The position numbers were made by a program, and so were the translations under genes. A DNA stretch of 64,000 nucleotides from CAZMZW01 sp964571135 (lineage in GTDB: Bacteria; Chloroflexota; Anaerolineae; Anaerolineales; Anaerolineaceae): assembly GCA_964571135.1 (NCBI GenBank), contig CAZMZW010000004.1:62001-126000 (forward strand). The letters are read 5' to 3'. Every line of letters begins with the position of its first letter. Position 1 is the stretch's first letter. This document shows, one piece after another, positions 9,322-18,503 of the stretch. The notes under the pieces were generated by a model that was not told where the DNA came from, ran no database searches, and saw only the letters and a program-made list of their open reading frames with translations.

Positions 9322-9951
9322 ATGTTAATCACACTTGAAGGTCCTGACGGCAGCGGTAAGACCATGCAGATCCCTCCCCTGGTGGATTTTATTCATCAGC
9401 AAGGCTACACCGTATTTGCTGCCCGCGAACCGGGTGGGACTGCGATTGGCGACCAAGTACGCGAAATCCTGATGAACTTAAAAAACACTTCCATGTACCC
9501 GCGCACCGAGACACTTTTATTCTGTGCTGCCCGCGCCCAATTAATTGAAGAGATCGTTAAACCGCATCTGGCGAACAACGAGGTTGTTATATTGGACCGC
9601 TATGCGGATTCCACCATGGCTTATCAGGGGTACGGTCATCGCAATGACCTGGACCTGGTTCGCCAGGTACTCCAATTTGCGACCGGTGGGCTTAAACCTG
9701 ACCTGACCTTGCTTCTGGATGTTGACCCTGAGATAGGGCTGCGCCGCCGGCAAAAAGGCGGTGGGGAATGGAACCGGATGGACGCCTACCAATTGGAGTT
9801 GCATCAACGCGTCCGCCAGGGTTACTTAAAAATGGCAAAAGAGGAACCCCAGCGGTGGCTTGTGGTGGATGCCAGCCAGACCCCTGAAGTGGTACAATCT
9901 GCTTTACGAAATGCTATTATGGATTATTTGCACCATAATTGTCCAATTTAA
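9322..9951 (+). CDS. tmk: thymidylate kinase
   Basis: Phosphorylates dTMP to dTDP. 209 residues. P-loop GPDGSGKT, the AAREPGGT dTMP-binding segment (DR/EPGG motif), LDRYADSTMAYQGYG, and a lid region RRRQKGG. It starts at the ATG 7 bp after the AAA/R3H gene stop, within the same plus-strand run. Confidence 0.96.
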   Translation: MLITLEGPDGSGKTMQIPPLVDFIHQQGYTVFAAREPGGTAIGDQVREILMNLKNTSMYPRTETLLFCAARAQLIEEIVKPHLANNEVVILDRYADSTMAYQGYGHRNDLDLVRQVLQFATGGLKPDLTLLLDVDPEIGLRRRQKGGGEWNRMDAYQLELHQRVRQGYLKMAKEEPQRWLVVDASQTPEVVQSALRNAIMDYLHHNCPI

Positions 9952-9971
9952 TAATCGAAAGGTAAATTCAA

Positions 9972-11276
9972 ATGCGTAAAATTCTCTTTCCTGTTTTGAT
10001 CGTCTTTGCCCTCTTATTGAGTTCTTGCGGAACTTCGAAACCCGCAACCACCGCTTCAACAGCTCCCACCGCTGCGGCAGTTGTGCCAGCGGCAACCACC
10101 GCCCCCGGCGCCCCCACCCCCACTCCGGCACCCTTCACAGACAGCCAGACCCCCTGCAAACCCTTTAATATTCTTAATGAGATCCTGCCCGCTTCCAAGG
10201 TCAAGATCCCGGATGTTTCTGCCACAGATTGGGTATCGGGTCCGGCAAATGCGCCCGTTACTTTTATTTTATACACTGACCTGCAGTGTCCCTATTGTGC
10301 GCAGGCAGATCCAATTTTCAATGCAGTAGTTAAAGCCTTCCCCAATGATGTTCGTATGGTTTTCCGTCACTGGCCATTGGTTTCATTACATCCTAATGCC
10401 CTTCAGGCTGCCAGAGCCGCCGAAGCCGCCGGCAAACAAGGCCAGGACAAGTTCTTTGCGATGACTGAATTCCTGTTTATCAATCAAGCCGAATGGAGTG
10501 CAAAATCCGCCTCGGATTTCACCACCTGGTTGAATGGTAAATCTACCTCGCTTGGCCTGGATGCTGCCAAATTTGCCATAGACTGGAATGATCCTGCCAT
10601 CGCCAAAAAAGTAAATGCGGACCAGGTCGCCGGCGACAAGCTTGGCGCAGAATTATCCCAGGCTTACCAGACCGGTTTTGGCACGCCCACTTTGATCATC
10701 AATGGATCGCCCTACATGGAACAGCGCAGCGTGGAATTGCTATCGCTGGTTGTTAACTTGATCAAAAACAAAAACACGGCTGTTCAACAATGCCCGGCGA
10801 CGATAATTGAACCCAATAAAGATTACTCCGCAACGATCACCACCAACAAAGGCGATATTGTCATTGACCTTCTCGAAAAATCTGCGCCCATTGCTGTAAA
10901 TAATTTTGTATCCCTTGCCCAGAGCGGCTGGTTTACCAATAACGCATTCTTTGTGGTGCGCGACCAGTTTGCCATGACTGGTGATAAAACCAACACAGGC
11001 CTGGGCGGTCCCGGGTATGCCTTCAAAGATGAGATTGATACATCGCTGGCTTTTGACAAGGAAGGTGTTGTGGGTATGTACAATTTCGGACCCGGTACCA
11101 ATGGCAGCCAGTTCTTTATCCTAAAAACACCACTGACTGCACTAAATGGCCGGTACACCATCTTTGGCTTGGTTACCCAGGGATTGGATGTTCTCAAAGC
11201 CCTGGCATTACATGAAACTAACCAGAGTCTGGATAGCGCGGATAAGATCCTGAGCGTGACCATCACTGCCAAATAA
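9972..11276 (+). CDS. DsbA-like thioredoxin / cyclophilin fusion lipoprotein
   Basis: 434 residues. The signal peptide ends in the lipobox LLSSC (Cys19), followed by an Ala/Thr/Pro-rich linker to about residue 56. Residues 90-260 form a DsbA/DsbG-like domain with a CPYC active site (Cys106, Cys109) and a cis-Pro loop GFGTPTLIING. Residues 280-430 form a cyclophilin-type peptidyl-prolyl isomerase domain (TTNKGDIVIDL, APIAVNNFVSLA, NGSQFFIL). A single anchored protein could thus combine disulfide chemistry and proline isomerization of exported proteins. In the cyclophilin part the usual FHRV catalytic segment reads FFVVR, so the catalytic Arg may be displaced or lost. It ends 1 nt into the PrsW start (TAATG). 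Confidence 0.88.
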   Translation: MRKILFPVLIVFALLLSSCGTSKPATTASTAPTAAAVVPAATTAPGAPTPTPAPFTDSQTPCKPFNILNEILPASKVKIPDVSATDWVSGPANAPVTFILYTDLQCPYCAQADPIFNAVVKAFPNDVRMVFRHWPLVSLHPNALQAARAAEAAGKQGQDKFFAMTEFLFINQAEWSAKSASDFTTWLNGKSTSLGLDAAKFAIDWNDPAIAKKVNADQVAGDKLGAELSQAYQTGFGTPTLIINGSPYMEQRSVELLSLVVNLIKNKNTAVQQCPATIIEPNKDYSATITTNKGDIVIDLLEKSAPIAVNNFVSLAQSGWFTNNAFFVVRDQFAMTGDKTNTGLGGPGYAFKDEIDTSLAFDKEGVVGMYNFGPGTNGSQFFILKTPLTALNGRYTIFGLVTQGLDVLKALALHETNQSLDSADKILSVTITAK

Positions 11277-12514
11277 TGCAGGCGCCTTCAACAAAAATAG
11301 ATTGGCTTACCATCGGGCAGCTTATTATGGGGGCAATAAGCTGCCTGATGACTTTTTCCCTGGCCATTCTGCTGGTTTACCTGGGGGTCAGCGGCGTAAT
11401 CTCAAAAGCGAATTCAGCCATGGATGCCACGGCCATGTTCATGCTGGCCGGATTGATCACCGCCATCGGCATCTTAAACATTCCTTCTGTTGTCCTGGCG
11501 GTCCGTTCCCTGAGTGGAAAGCAGTATAAACCTGTAAATAAACCCACATCTTTCCGAATAGCCAGCCTGGGATTAATTAGTCTGCCGGTCTGGTTGCTGG
11601 TCGGGCAATCGATAACCCAGACTACACTGGCAGCCTGGCTGCTCCCCTGGATCAATATCCTGGCGCTTCTGATCCCTATCTGGTGGCTGGTGGAATTTGG
11701 CAGGCGGCAGCTTCCCTCGGGCAGTCCTCAGAGAAGTTGGGGCCTAATCAGCGTCAGCTTGGGGGTAACCCCTCTTATCATCCTCTTGGTAGAGTTAATC
11801 GTTGCCTTTATTGTCCTTCTGGCCGTTTTTACAGCATTAAGCAGTGACCCGTTTTGGATGGAAAAATTCAATCAATTGATCATTCAATTCAACCAATCCG
11901 GGCTCGATCCGCAGTTCTTTGAGTCCTTTGTAAAGGATTTATTGGCCAGTCCGCTGGTGATCACTGCAATTTTCCTGACCGTTGGTCTGATCATGCCCCT
12001 GATGGAAGAATTGTTTAAACCGCTGGGGCTATGGGTATTGCGCAAACGCTTGCTCACTCCTGCAGAGGGCTTTAGCGGCGGGTTGATTTGCGGAGCTGGC
12101 TTTGCCCTGTTCGAGAGTGCCACCATGATCGCGCAAAATGGCGGGGATTGGGATTGGGGTCAAATGGTGTTACTGCGCATCGGCACCAGCCTTCTCCACA
12201 TGACTGCCAGCGGGTTTGTTGGCTGGGGTCTGGCCAGCGCGTGGAATCAGAAAAAGTACGGCCGCACCCTATTCGCCTTTTTGGCAGCAACCGGGATTCA
12301 TGGACTATGGAATTCTCTGGCAATCCTTGTTGTCCTGCTGCCGGTAATCACCAGTTCAAGAACACAAGCTGCTCTCCTGCAAATCTCTTCAGGGGTTGGG
12401 GCATTCGGCATTGTCGGGATTCTGGTACTCCTGGGAGCAGCATTATCTTTGATGAACCGCCGACTTTATCAGGAAACACAATCAACTCCGCCTGAAGTGA
12501 CATCTCCTCCCTAG
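11276..12514 (+). CDS. PrsW-family intramembrane metalloprotease
   Basis: 412 residues with about ten membrane helices. PrsW/CPBP-type motifs: PLMEELFKPLG (Glu-Glu and Lys), then GFSGGLICGAGFALFE, then a helix with LLHM, then GIHGLWN (His). The family includes the site-1 protease for the anti-sigma factor RsiW in Bacillus. The target here is unknown. The start codon overlaps the stop of the preceding gene, so translation is coupled. Confidence 0.85.
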   Translation: MQAPSTKIDWLTIGQLIMGAISCLMTFSLAILLVYLGVSGVISKANSAMDATAMFMLAGLITAIGILNIPSVVLAVRSLSGKQYKPVNKPTSFRIASLGLISLPVWLLVGQSITQTTLAAWLLPWINILALLIPIWWLVEFGRRQLPSGSPQRSWGLISVSLGVTPLIILLVELIVAFIVLLAVFTALSSDPFWMEKFNQLIIQFNQSGLDPQFFESFVKDLLASPLVITAIFLTVGLIMPLMEELFKPLGLWVLRKRLLTPAEGFSGGLICGAGFALFESATMIAQNGGDWDWGQMVLLRIGTSLLHMTASGFVGWGLASAWNQKKYGRTLFAFLAATGIHGLWNSLAILVVLLPVITSSRTQAALLQISSGVGAFGIVGILVLLGAALSLMNRRLYQETQSTPPEVTSPP

Positions 12515-12557
12515 AATTGAGAGAAATGCATCCCATGCGGCAAGGATTTTACTATTA

Positions 12558-13238
12558 ATGAAAAAAACAACTTTAAGGTCCATAGTCACGTTCCTGGTCA
12601 AAGCCTTAACCCGGACTGAATTCCTGGGACTGGAAAACCTGCCCATCAGCGGGGCATTGATCATTGCCACAAATCACATGCACTATATGGATATCCCCTT
12701 GCTTTTCATCAATCCGGTGCGCGCGGATCTGACCGCCCTGGTGACCACCAAATATCAAAAACACTGGTTCATCCGCTGGTTCTGCGAAACAGCCGAAGGC
12801 ATTTGGATCAACCGCGACATCGCCGATTTTTCCGCCATGCAGGCAGCTTCCAAAGTATTGAAAGAAGGGTGCGTGCTGGGTATCTCACCGGAAGGTACCC
12901 GCAGCCACACTTTTCAATTGATTCAAGCCAAGCCCGGTACCGTGCTGCTGGCGCTCAAGATGGGTGTTCCCATCGTCCCAGTCGCCATCACCGGAACGGA
13001 GCATGCCTTCAGTCGGATCTTCACCCTGCAGCGTCCGCGTTTTACCATCCGCTTTGGTCCATCCTTCACCCTGTTGCCCGTTGGTCCGGAGGATCGTGAG
13101 TTGATGTACCAGCAGTACACCGATGAGATCATGTGCCGCATTGCCGCCCTGATGCCGGAAAAGTATTGGGGGTATTATCGGGATCATCCGCGTTTGAAGG
13201 AATTACTTGCTTCTTCCTCGCTCCAGAAGGAAAGGTAA
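12558..13238 (+). CDS. plsC: 1-acyl-sn-glycerol-3-phosphate acyltransferase
   Basis: Adds the second acyl chain to lysophosphatidic acid in phospholipid synthesis. 226 residues. The catalytic HX4D motif is seen as NHMHYMD, and the glycerol-phosphate binding motif as SPEGTRS. A PIVPVAITG block is also conserved. It has a peripheral-membrane amphipathic N-terminus. It lies between prsW-like and comEC genes on the same strand, with gaps of 43 and 22 bp. Confidence 0.92.
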   Translation: MKKTTLRSIVTFLVKALTRTEFLGLENLPISGALIIATNHMHYMDIPLLFINPVRADLTALVTTKYQKHWFIRWFCETAEGIWINRDIADFSAMQAASKVLKEGCVLGISPEGTRSHTFQLIQAKPGTVLLALKMGVPIVPVAITGTEHAFSRIFTLQRPRFTIRFGPSFTLLPVGPEDRELMYQQYTDEIMCRIAALMPEKYWGYYRDHPRLKELLASSSLQKER

Positions 13239-13260
13239 ATAATGCATTAGGATAGTCAAT

Positions 13261-14826
13261 GTGAATGCTCTCCCGCTTCTCTGGCTGTCGCTTTCCTTCC
13301 TGACCGGTCTGCTTGCAGCCGCTTTGTTCTCACTTCCCAATTATCTTTTTGTCATACTCATTGCGATCGGCTTTCTTCTCTATGTTCTGGAAAAACGTGC
13401 TAGGTTACGTTGGGCTATCTTTCTAAACCGTAACCAAATATCCCCTTTGGCATGGGGCGTTTTAATTGTTTCCTTTTCGGTTGGTTTTTTGCGTTTCCAA
13501 ACTGCGCAGATTCCTATTACCAAAGATAACGTGGGCTGGTACAACAACAGCGGTAAAGCCACATTGATTGGTAAAGTAGCGGCGCCGCCCAATAAAGGTG
13601 ATCGAATCACCCAGGTGCGTTTTGAGGTGCAGCAATTGACCCTGTCGAATGATCAGGAAATTAAACCCATCCGCGGCTTGGTGTTGTTGTGGGTTTCAAA
13701 AGATGCTGAATATGAGTACGGGGATCTACTCCAGGTGGATGGTAAATTGATCACCCCGTTTGAGGATCAAGAGTTTTCCTACAAAGAATATCTTGCCCGC
13801 CAGGGGATCTTCAGCCTGATCACCTATCCAAAAGTGATCATGATACAAAAGGGCACAGGCAATCCCATCTTGATGGGCATCTATTCGCTCAGAGAGCGGG
13901 CACATCAAATCCTCCGCCAGCTTTTTCCGATGCCGGAAGCGTCCGTCTTTGCCGGAATCCTTTTAGGTATCCAGAGCGACATCCCGGATTATCTTTACCA
14001 GGCTTACCAGGCCAGCGGGACCTCGCATATCCTCGTTATCTCCGGGTTTAACATTGCCATCATTGCAGCGTTAATTTCACGGCTCTTCAAGCGTATTTTT
14101 CCTTTTGGCTGGGATGCACTGGCATCGGTGATCGCGATTGTCTTTTATACGGTTCTGGTGGGGGCGCAGCCGCCTGTGGTTCGGGCAGCCATTATGGGGG
14201 TGATCGCACTGCCGGCTTATCTCCTGGGACGCCGCTTGATTGGTATGAATGTTTTAGCTTTCACCGCAGCCATAATGGTCTTCTTCTCTCCTGCATTGCT
14301 CCTGGACGTAAGTTTTCAGCTTTCATTCCTGGCTACCCTGGGGATCATGGTGTTTACTGACCCGCTTAAAGACTTCTTTATGAAATTTGTCCAACGATTT
14401 TCCCGTATCGAAAGCTCCAATGGATGGATGGATTGGGTTACTGACTATTTTTTGGTCACCCTCGCTGCCCAATTTGCGGTTTTCCCGGTCATCCTCTATC
14501 ACTTCAATTATCTATCGGTCGTTTCAATACCAGCAAATTTACTAATTCTGCCTGTTCAACCTGCGGTAATGGTTTTGGGAGGGGTTGCTCTTTTAGTTGG
14601 GTTGCTTTTTCTGCCTGCCGGTCAGTTGATTGCCAAAATTGCCTGGCTGCCCGCCTTTTATTCTGACCAGATGTCTGTCTGGCTGGGCTCCCTGCCTTTT
14701 GCAACCATGCGGACTTCTTCTGGCTGGTCCTGGCTGGCAGGGATCCTCCTTGTTGCGGCTTTAATTCCCGCCATTCGTTTTCAATTCATGTCCCGGCACA
14801 ATAAAAGCAGGGATAAAAAACCTTGA
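13261..14826 (+). CDS. comEC: ComEC/Rec2-family DNA uptake channel protein (no metallo-beta-lactamase domain)
   Basis: 521 residues, GTG start. N-terminal helices are followed by a DUF4131-like region. The competence domain includes GILLGIQSDIPDYLYQAYQA and SGTSHILVISGFNIAI, the hallmark of ComEC. About ten membrane helices. Full ComEC proteins usually carry an additional C-terminal metallo-beta-lactamase nuclease domain, which is missing here. This is a shorter but known architecture. No other competence gene is nearby. Confidence 0.9.
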   Translation: MNALPLLWLSLSFLTGLLAAALFSLPNYLFVILIAIGFLLYVLEKRARLRWAIFLNRNQISPLAWGVLIVSFSVGFLRFQTAQIPITKDNVGWYNNSGKATLIGKVAAPPNKGDRITQVRFEVQQLTLSNDQEIKPIRGLVLLWVSKDAEYEYGDLLQVDGKLITPFEDQEFSYKEYLARQGIFSLITYPKVIMIQKGTGNPILMGIYSLRERAHQILRQLFPMPEASVFAGILLGIQSDIPDYLYQAYQASGTSHILVISGFNIAIIAALISRLFKRIFPFGWDALASVIAIVFYTVLVGAQPPVVRAAIMGVIALPAYLLGRRLIGMNVLAFTAAIMVFFSPALLLDVSFQLSFLATLGIMVFTDPLKDFFMKFVQRFSRIESSNGWMDWVTDYFLVTLAAQFAVFPVILYHFNYLSVVSIPANLLILPVQPAVMVLGGVALLVGLLFLPAGQLIAKIAWLPAFYSDQMSVWLGSLPFATMRTSSGWSWLAGILLVAALIPAIRFQFMSRHNKSRDKKP

Positions 14827-14889
14827 GTTTAACAAAATGCCATACTTTTTGTGACAGTTATCTTTCACATTCGTAAATTTTAAGTAAGG

Positions 14890-14895
14890 TATAAT
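14890..14895 (+). promoter_or_regulatory. -10 element of hppA, likely leaderless transcript
   Basis: TATAAT ends 7 bp before the hppA ATG (14903), and no ribosome binding site lies between. Transcription would start at or next to the ATG, giving a leaderless mRNA. No convincing -35 is visible. Confidence 0.5.
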
Positions 14896-14902
14896 CGCGC
14901 CC

Positions 14903-16963
14903 ATGTCAAATCGCATACTTATCGCTGTTGGTTTCATTTTGCTTGCCATATTGGGCGTGGCCGTGATTGGTTTTCAACTGCATCTCCTGGCTATTCCAAT
15001 TATCACCGGCGTTTTCGCCATTTATCTGGCCGGTCTTTTTGTATACAAAATTGTCAACCGCAAGGTGAAATCGGCTTCCATGGCGGAAGTTGCGGCGGAT
15101 ATTCGTAAGAGCGCCAATACTTATTTGCGCCGGCAGATTTCCACTGTGCTGCTGATCATGCCCGTCATGGCTGTCATTCTTTGGTTGTTTACGGGTGACT
15201 GGCGCATCGCTGTGGCATTTATTGTCGGCGTGGTCACCTCACTGAGCGCGGCCTTCGTTGGCATGTCGGTCAGCGTGCGTACCAATATTCAAACCGCTGA
15301 TATCGCGGAAGAATCTTTTGCTAAATCATTCCGCATGGCGGTATGGGGCGGCGGCGTGATGGGTCTCGTGGTCACCGGTTTCAGTCTGTTGGTATTGACT
15401 GTCCTATACCTTATCTTTAAAGAACCTGCTGTTCTGGTTGGCTTTGGTGTAGGCGGCAGCTTGGCAGCCCTGTTTGCCCAGATCGGTGGTGGGATCTTCA
15501 CCAAATCTGCGGATGTGGGCGCTGACCTGGTGGGCAAGGTGGAGGAAAGGATCCCGGAAGATGATCCTCGTAATGCGGCGGTGATCGCAGACCTGGTGGG
15601 GGACAACGTGGGCGACTGTGCCGGACGGGGTGCCGACCTGTTCCAAACCTTCAGTGACGATATTATCACCGGCACCGTGGTGGCCGTGGCTCTGGTGGCA
15701 ACCTATGGACCTAATGTAATTTTCGTTCCGATCCTCTTGGAAAGCGTGGGGGTGATAGCATCCGCCATTGGTATTCTGTTCACCCGGCAATGGACCAAGG
15801 ATATGCCTGCCACCCATGTCTTTAATTACAGCATGGCCGTCAGCTCTGTCCTGAGCGTCGGAGGGGCGTTGCTCGTCTCCAAACTGATCATGGGGGATGT
15901 GACCATTGGTATTGCCGCCATGCTGGGAGTAGCCACAACATTAATTGCGGCTTTCACCACCCGTTATTATGCGGGCACCAACATGGCGCCGGTCAATCAT
16001 ATTGCCAAAGCCTCCCAGCGCGGCGCAGCGCTTACATTATTAACCGGGGTAGCATATGGCTTACGAAGCCCATTATTTGGATTACTGGCCATCATCGTTT
16101 CCATCACCATCGCCTTTAAGATGTCCAGCGGGATGTTATTTGCCATTGTGGCAGTTAACATAGGCACTGACCTGCTGATCGGTTTGATCATGGCATCCGA
16201 TGCCTTTGGTCCGATCGTGGATAACGCTGCCGGCATCGCTAAAATGGGCAACGCCAGCAAGAAAGTATCTGACGCTCTTTCTCATCTGGACGCCGTGGGT
16301 AATACCCTCAAAGCGACAACCAAATCTTATGCCATGGCCTCTGGAACGGTGACCGCTTTTGTGTTGTTCGCCACGTTCTTCGCCATCACCAAAAACAGCG
16401 TTCTGGATCTGATCACTCCCTATGCCATCGGTTTCATCTTTGTGGGCATCTCTCTGCCTTACCTCATGTCCTCCATTGTGATCGCTTCCACCGCAAAAAC
16501 GGCTGAACTGATGGTGGATGCGGTCCGCGATCAATTCAAGAAAAACCCTTTGATCCTCCAGGGTAAAGCCAAACCTGATTATTCCTATTGCGTGGATATT
16601 GCCACCAAGAATGCTCTGCGGGAAATGATCCTTCCGGGTGTCATCTCTTTCGCGCTGCCCCTCTTCGTCGGGTTTGTTTTTGGCGCTGCCTCGCTGGGGG
16701 CGCTGCTGATCGGTGCGGTTTCTTCTTCAGCTTTATTGGGCGCATTCTTTAATAACACTGGAACCGCTTTTGATAATGCCAAGAAGACCATTGAAGAAGA
16801 TCCGTCACTCCAGGGCTCGGATGCTCATGCGGCAGCCGTGGTGGGGGATACTTTTGGTGACCCGCTCAAAGATGTTGCCGGGCCATCCTTATTAATATTT
16901 ATGAAACTTATTGGCATGACCTCTCTCCTCATCGCACCTTTCCTAATTAATAAAGTTTTCTAA
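14903..16963 (+). CDS. hppA: membrane-bound proton-translocating pyrophosphatase, K+-independent type
   Basis: Hydrolyses pyrophosphate and pumps H+ across the membrane. 686 residues with about 16 helices. Conserved catalytic blocks: DVGADLVGKVEERIPEDDPR, NVGDCAGRGADLFQTF, and near the C-terminus AAVVGDTFGDPLKDVAGPS. The K+-site segment reads GNTLKATTK. A Lys at this A/K position is known to replace the K+ requirement, so it belongs to the K+-independent H+-pumping group. It is followed by a strong terminator, so it is a monocistronic unit. Confidence 0.95.
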   Translation: MSNRILIAVGFILLAILGVAVIGFQLHLLAIPIITGVFAIYLAGLFVYKIVNRKVKSASMAEVAADIRKSANTYLRRQISTVLLIMPVMAVILWLFTGDWRIAVAFIVGVVTSLSAAFVGMSVSVRTNIQTADIAEESFAKSFRMAVWGGGVMGLVVTGFSLLVLTVLYLIFKEPAVLVGFGVGGSLAALFAQIGGGIFTKSADVGADLVGKVEERIPEDDPRNAAVIADLVGDNVGDCAGRGADLFQTFSDDIITGTVVAVALVATYGPNVIFVPILLESVGVIASAIGILFTRQWTKDMPATHVFNYSMAVSSVLSVGGALLVSKLIMGDVTIGIAAMLGVATTLIAAFTTRYYAGTNMAPVNHIAKASQRGAALTLLTGVAYGLRSPLFGLLAIIVSITIAFKMSSGMLFAIVAVNIGTDLLIGLIMASDAFGPIVDNAAGIAKMGNASKKVSDALSHLDAVGNTLKATTKSYAMASGTVTAFVLFATFFAITKNSVLDLITPYAIGFIFVGISLPYLMSSIVIASTAKTAELMVDAVRDQFKKNPLILQGKAKPDYSYCVDIATKNALREMILPGVISFALPLFVGFVFGAASLGALLIGAVSSSALLGAFFNNTGTAFDNAKKTIEEDPSLQGSDAHAAAVVGDTFGDPLKDVAGPSLLIFMKLIGMTSLLIAPFLINKVF

Positions 16964-16987
16964 ATTATCGTCTCAAAACCAAATCAA

Positions 16988-17017
16988 GCAGAGGATGAAA
17001 GTCCTCTGCTTTTTTTT
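16988..17017 (+). terminator. rho-independent terminator of hppA
   Basis: Perfect 8-bp stem GCAGAGGA / TCCTCTGC with a 6-nt loop and a run of eight T. It lies 24 bp after the hppA stop. Confidence 0.92.
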
Positions 17018-17076
17018 ATTAATAATTGAATCCTGGGTGGTTATAATTTATTTGAATATTGAGGAAAGAAATAATC

Positions 17077-17498
17077 ATGGAATGGTTCAAAGACAAGTGT
17101 TCGGTCCCAACCGGCGGAAAGGGCTTTACCCTTTCACTGACACTGTTGCTCGAAAAATCCGCGATTGGAAAATCCAGGAAGGAATGTGTTTCCTTTTTTT
17201 ACAGCATACCAGCGCTTCGCTGCTGATCAGCGAGAGTTACGATCCTAGTGCAAAAATGGATGTGGCCAGTTTCTTCGAACGTCTGGTGCCCGAATCCCAG
17301 CCCTGGATGGCGCATACCTTGGAGGGCGAGGACGATTCATCTTCCCATATCCGTTCGGCATTGACCAGCATGGACCTGTCCATCCCTATTGATGATGGCA
17401 TACTTTCATTAGGCACCTGGCAGGGCGTCTATGTATTTGAGCATCGCGCAGGCCGTCAGCAGCGCCAAGTTCTCATCCGGTGCTTAAAAGTGATATAG
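17077..17498 (+). CDS. YjbQ (UPF0047) family protein requiring a -1 frame change
   Basis: The main frame (17124-17498) encodes the YjbQ fold: MCFLFLQHTSASLLISE, later HIRSALTSMDLSIPIDDG and LGTWQGVYVFEHRAG. The His-rich metal sites are intact. The natural N-terminus MEWFKDKCSVPTGGKG is in a different frame. It begins at the ATG at 17077, which has GAGGAAAG upstream. Joining the two frames at A AAG GGC (17118-17124) gives a 140-residue protein of standard family length reading GGKGLYPFTDTVARK. Either ribosomes slip -1 there or the sequence has lost one base. The in-frame ATG at 17082 lacks a ribosome binding site and gives an atypical N-terminus. Family members show thiamine-phosphate-synthase side activity; the true role is unsettled. 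Confidence 0.75.
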
Positions 17499-17571
17499 GA
17501 TCATCCATACTCCGTATTGCGAATGGTTTCCGTTATACTTGGGGGAATTCTCAGAGTATGGAAAGCGATCA

Positions 17572-18462
17572 TTGCAAACTACCCAAAAACATCTAACAGC
17601 ATACCTTGAACTTATTTTTGCCGCAGTTGCCTGGGGTATTTCATTTATTGCCACCAAGGTTGCAGTTGCGTATGTCCCGCCTGCGGTGGTGGTTTGGCTG
17701 CGCTTTACCATCGGGCTGGTCATCCTATTTGTCTTTATGCTCTTCCGCGGAATGCTCCGGCTGCCCACCTTCAAGGACGGTCTATATTTCGCCCTCCTGG
17801 GTTTTATCGGGATCTCTTTCCACCAGTGGCTGCAATCCACCGGCCTGGTCACATCCCAGGCATCCACCACTTCATGGATCGTCTCCACCGCGCCCATTTT
17901 TATTGCATTATTAGCCTGGATTTTCTTGCGCGAAAAACTGGGTTTAATGGCGATCGCGGGTATTTTTCTGGCAACTCTTGGGGTTCTCTTGGTGGTTTCC
18001 AAAGGTAATATTTCCAGTATGTTCACCGGTACCATTGGCACGCCCGGCGACCTGCTCGTTTTGATCAGTGCACCCAACTGGGCGGTCTTTTCCGTGCTCT
18101 CCCGCAGCACCTTGAAGAAATTCCTGGCTCTGTTTGTATTGTTCTATGTCATGCTCTTTGGGTGGATGTTCAGCTCGATCCATTTTTTATTCATTCAGGG
18201 TTGGACCTTTATTCCACTGATCAGCTCATCGGGCTGGCTGGCAGTCGGGTTCCTGGGCATCGGCTGCACTGCCCTTGCCTATATATTCTGGTTCGACGGA
18301 CTGCAGGCTATCACCGCTTCCCAGGCTGGTGTTTTTCTGTACATCGAACCGCTGGTCTCGCTGGTGGCAGCCGCCATGATCCTTGGAGAAACTATCACTT
18401 TACCCGCCCTGTTCGGGGGCAGTTTTATTTTATTGGGAGTGTGGCTTGTGAATCGGCAATAG
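17572..18462 (+). CDS. EamA-family (DMT) transporter
   Basis: About 296 residues with ten predicted helices in two EamA repeats. The first is AVAWGISFIATKVAVAYVPP and the second is ILISAPNWAVF...YIFWFDGLQAITASQAGVFLYIEP. Typical drug/metabolite exporter of the RhaT/YdcZ type; substrate unknown. The start is uncertain: TTG at 17572 has GGAAAG 6 nt upstream, while TTG at 17539 would add 11 residues. No ATG is in frame. Confidence 0.85.
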   Translation: MQTTQKHLTAYLELIFAAVAWGISFIATKVAVAYVPPAVVVWLRFTIGLVILFVFMLFRGMLRLPTFKDGLYFALLGFIGISFHQWLQSTGLVTSQASTTSWIVSTAPIFIALLAWIFLREKLGLMAIAGIFLATLGVLLVVSKGNISSMFTGTIGTPGDLLVLISAPNWAVFSVLSRSTLKKFLALFVLFYVMLFGWMFSSIHFLFIQGWTFIPLISSSGWLAVGFLGIGCTALAYIFWFDGLQAITASQAGVFLYIEPLVSLVAAAMILGETITLPALFGGSFILLGVWLVNRQ

Positions 18463-18503
18463 TTTGCTAAAATTAAGTTGTGAAATAATTCAGGAGAATA
18501 AAG

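Noticed and set aside
16995..17076. Upstream extension of the YjbQ frame
   Set aside because: It begins inside the hppA terminator hairpin and encodes a non-family hydrophobic stretch.
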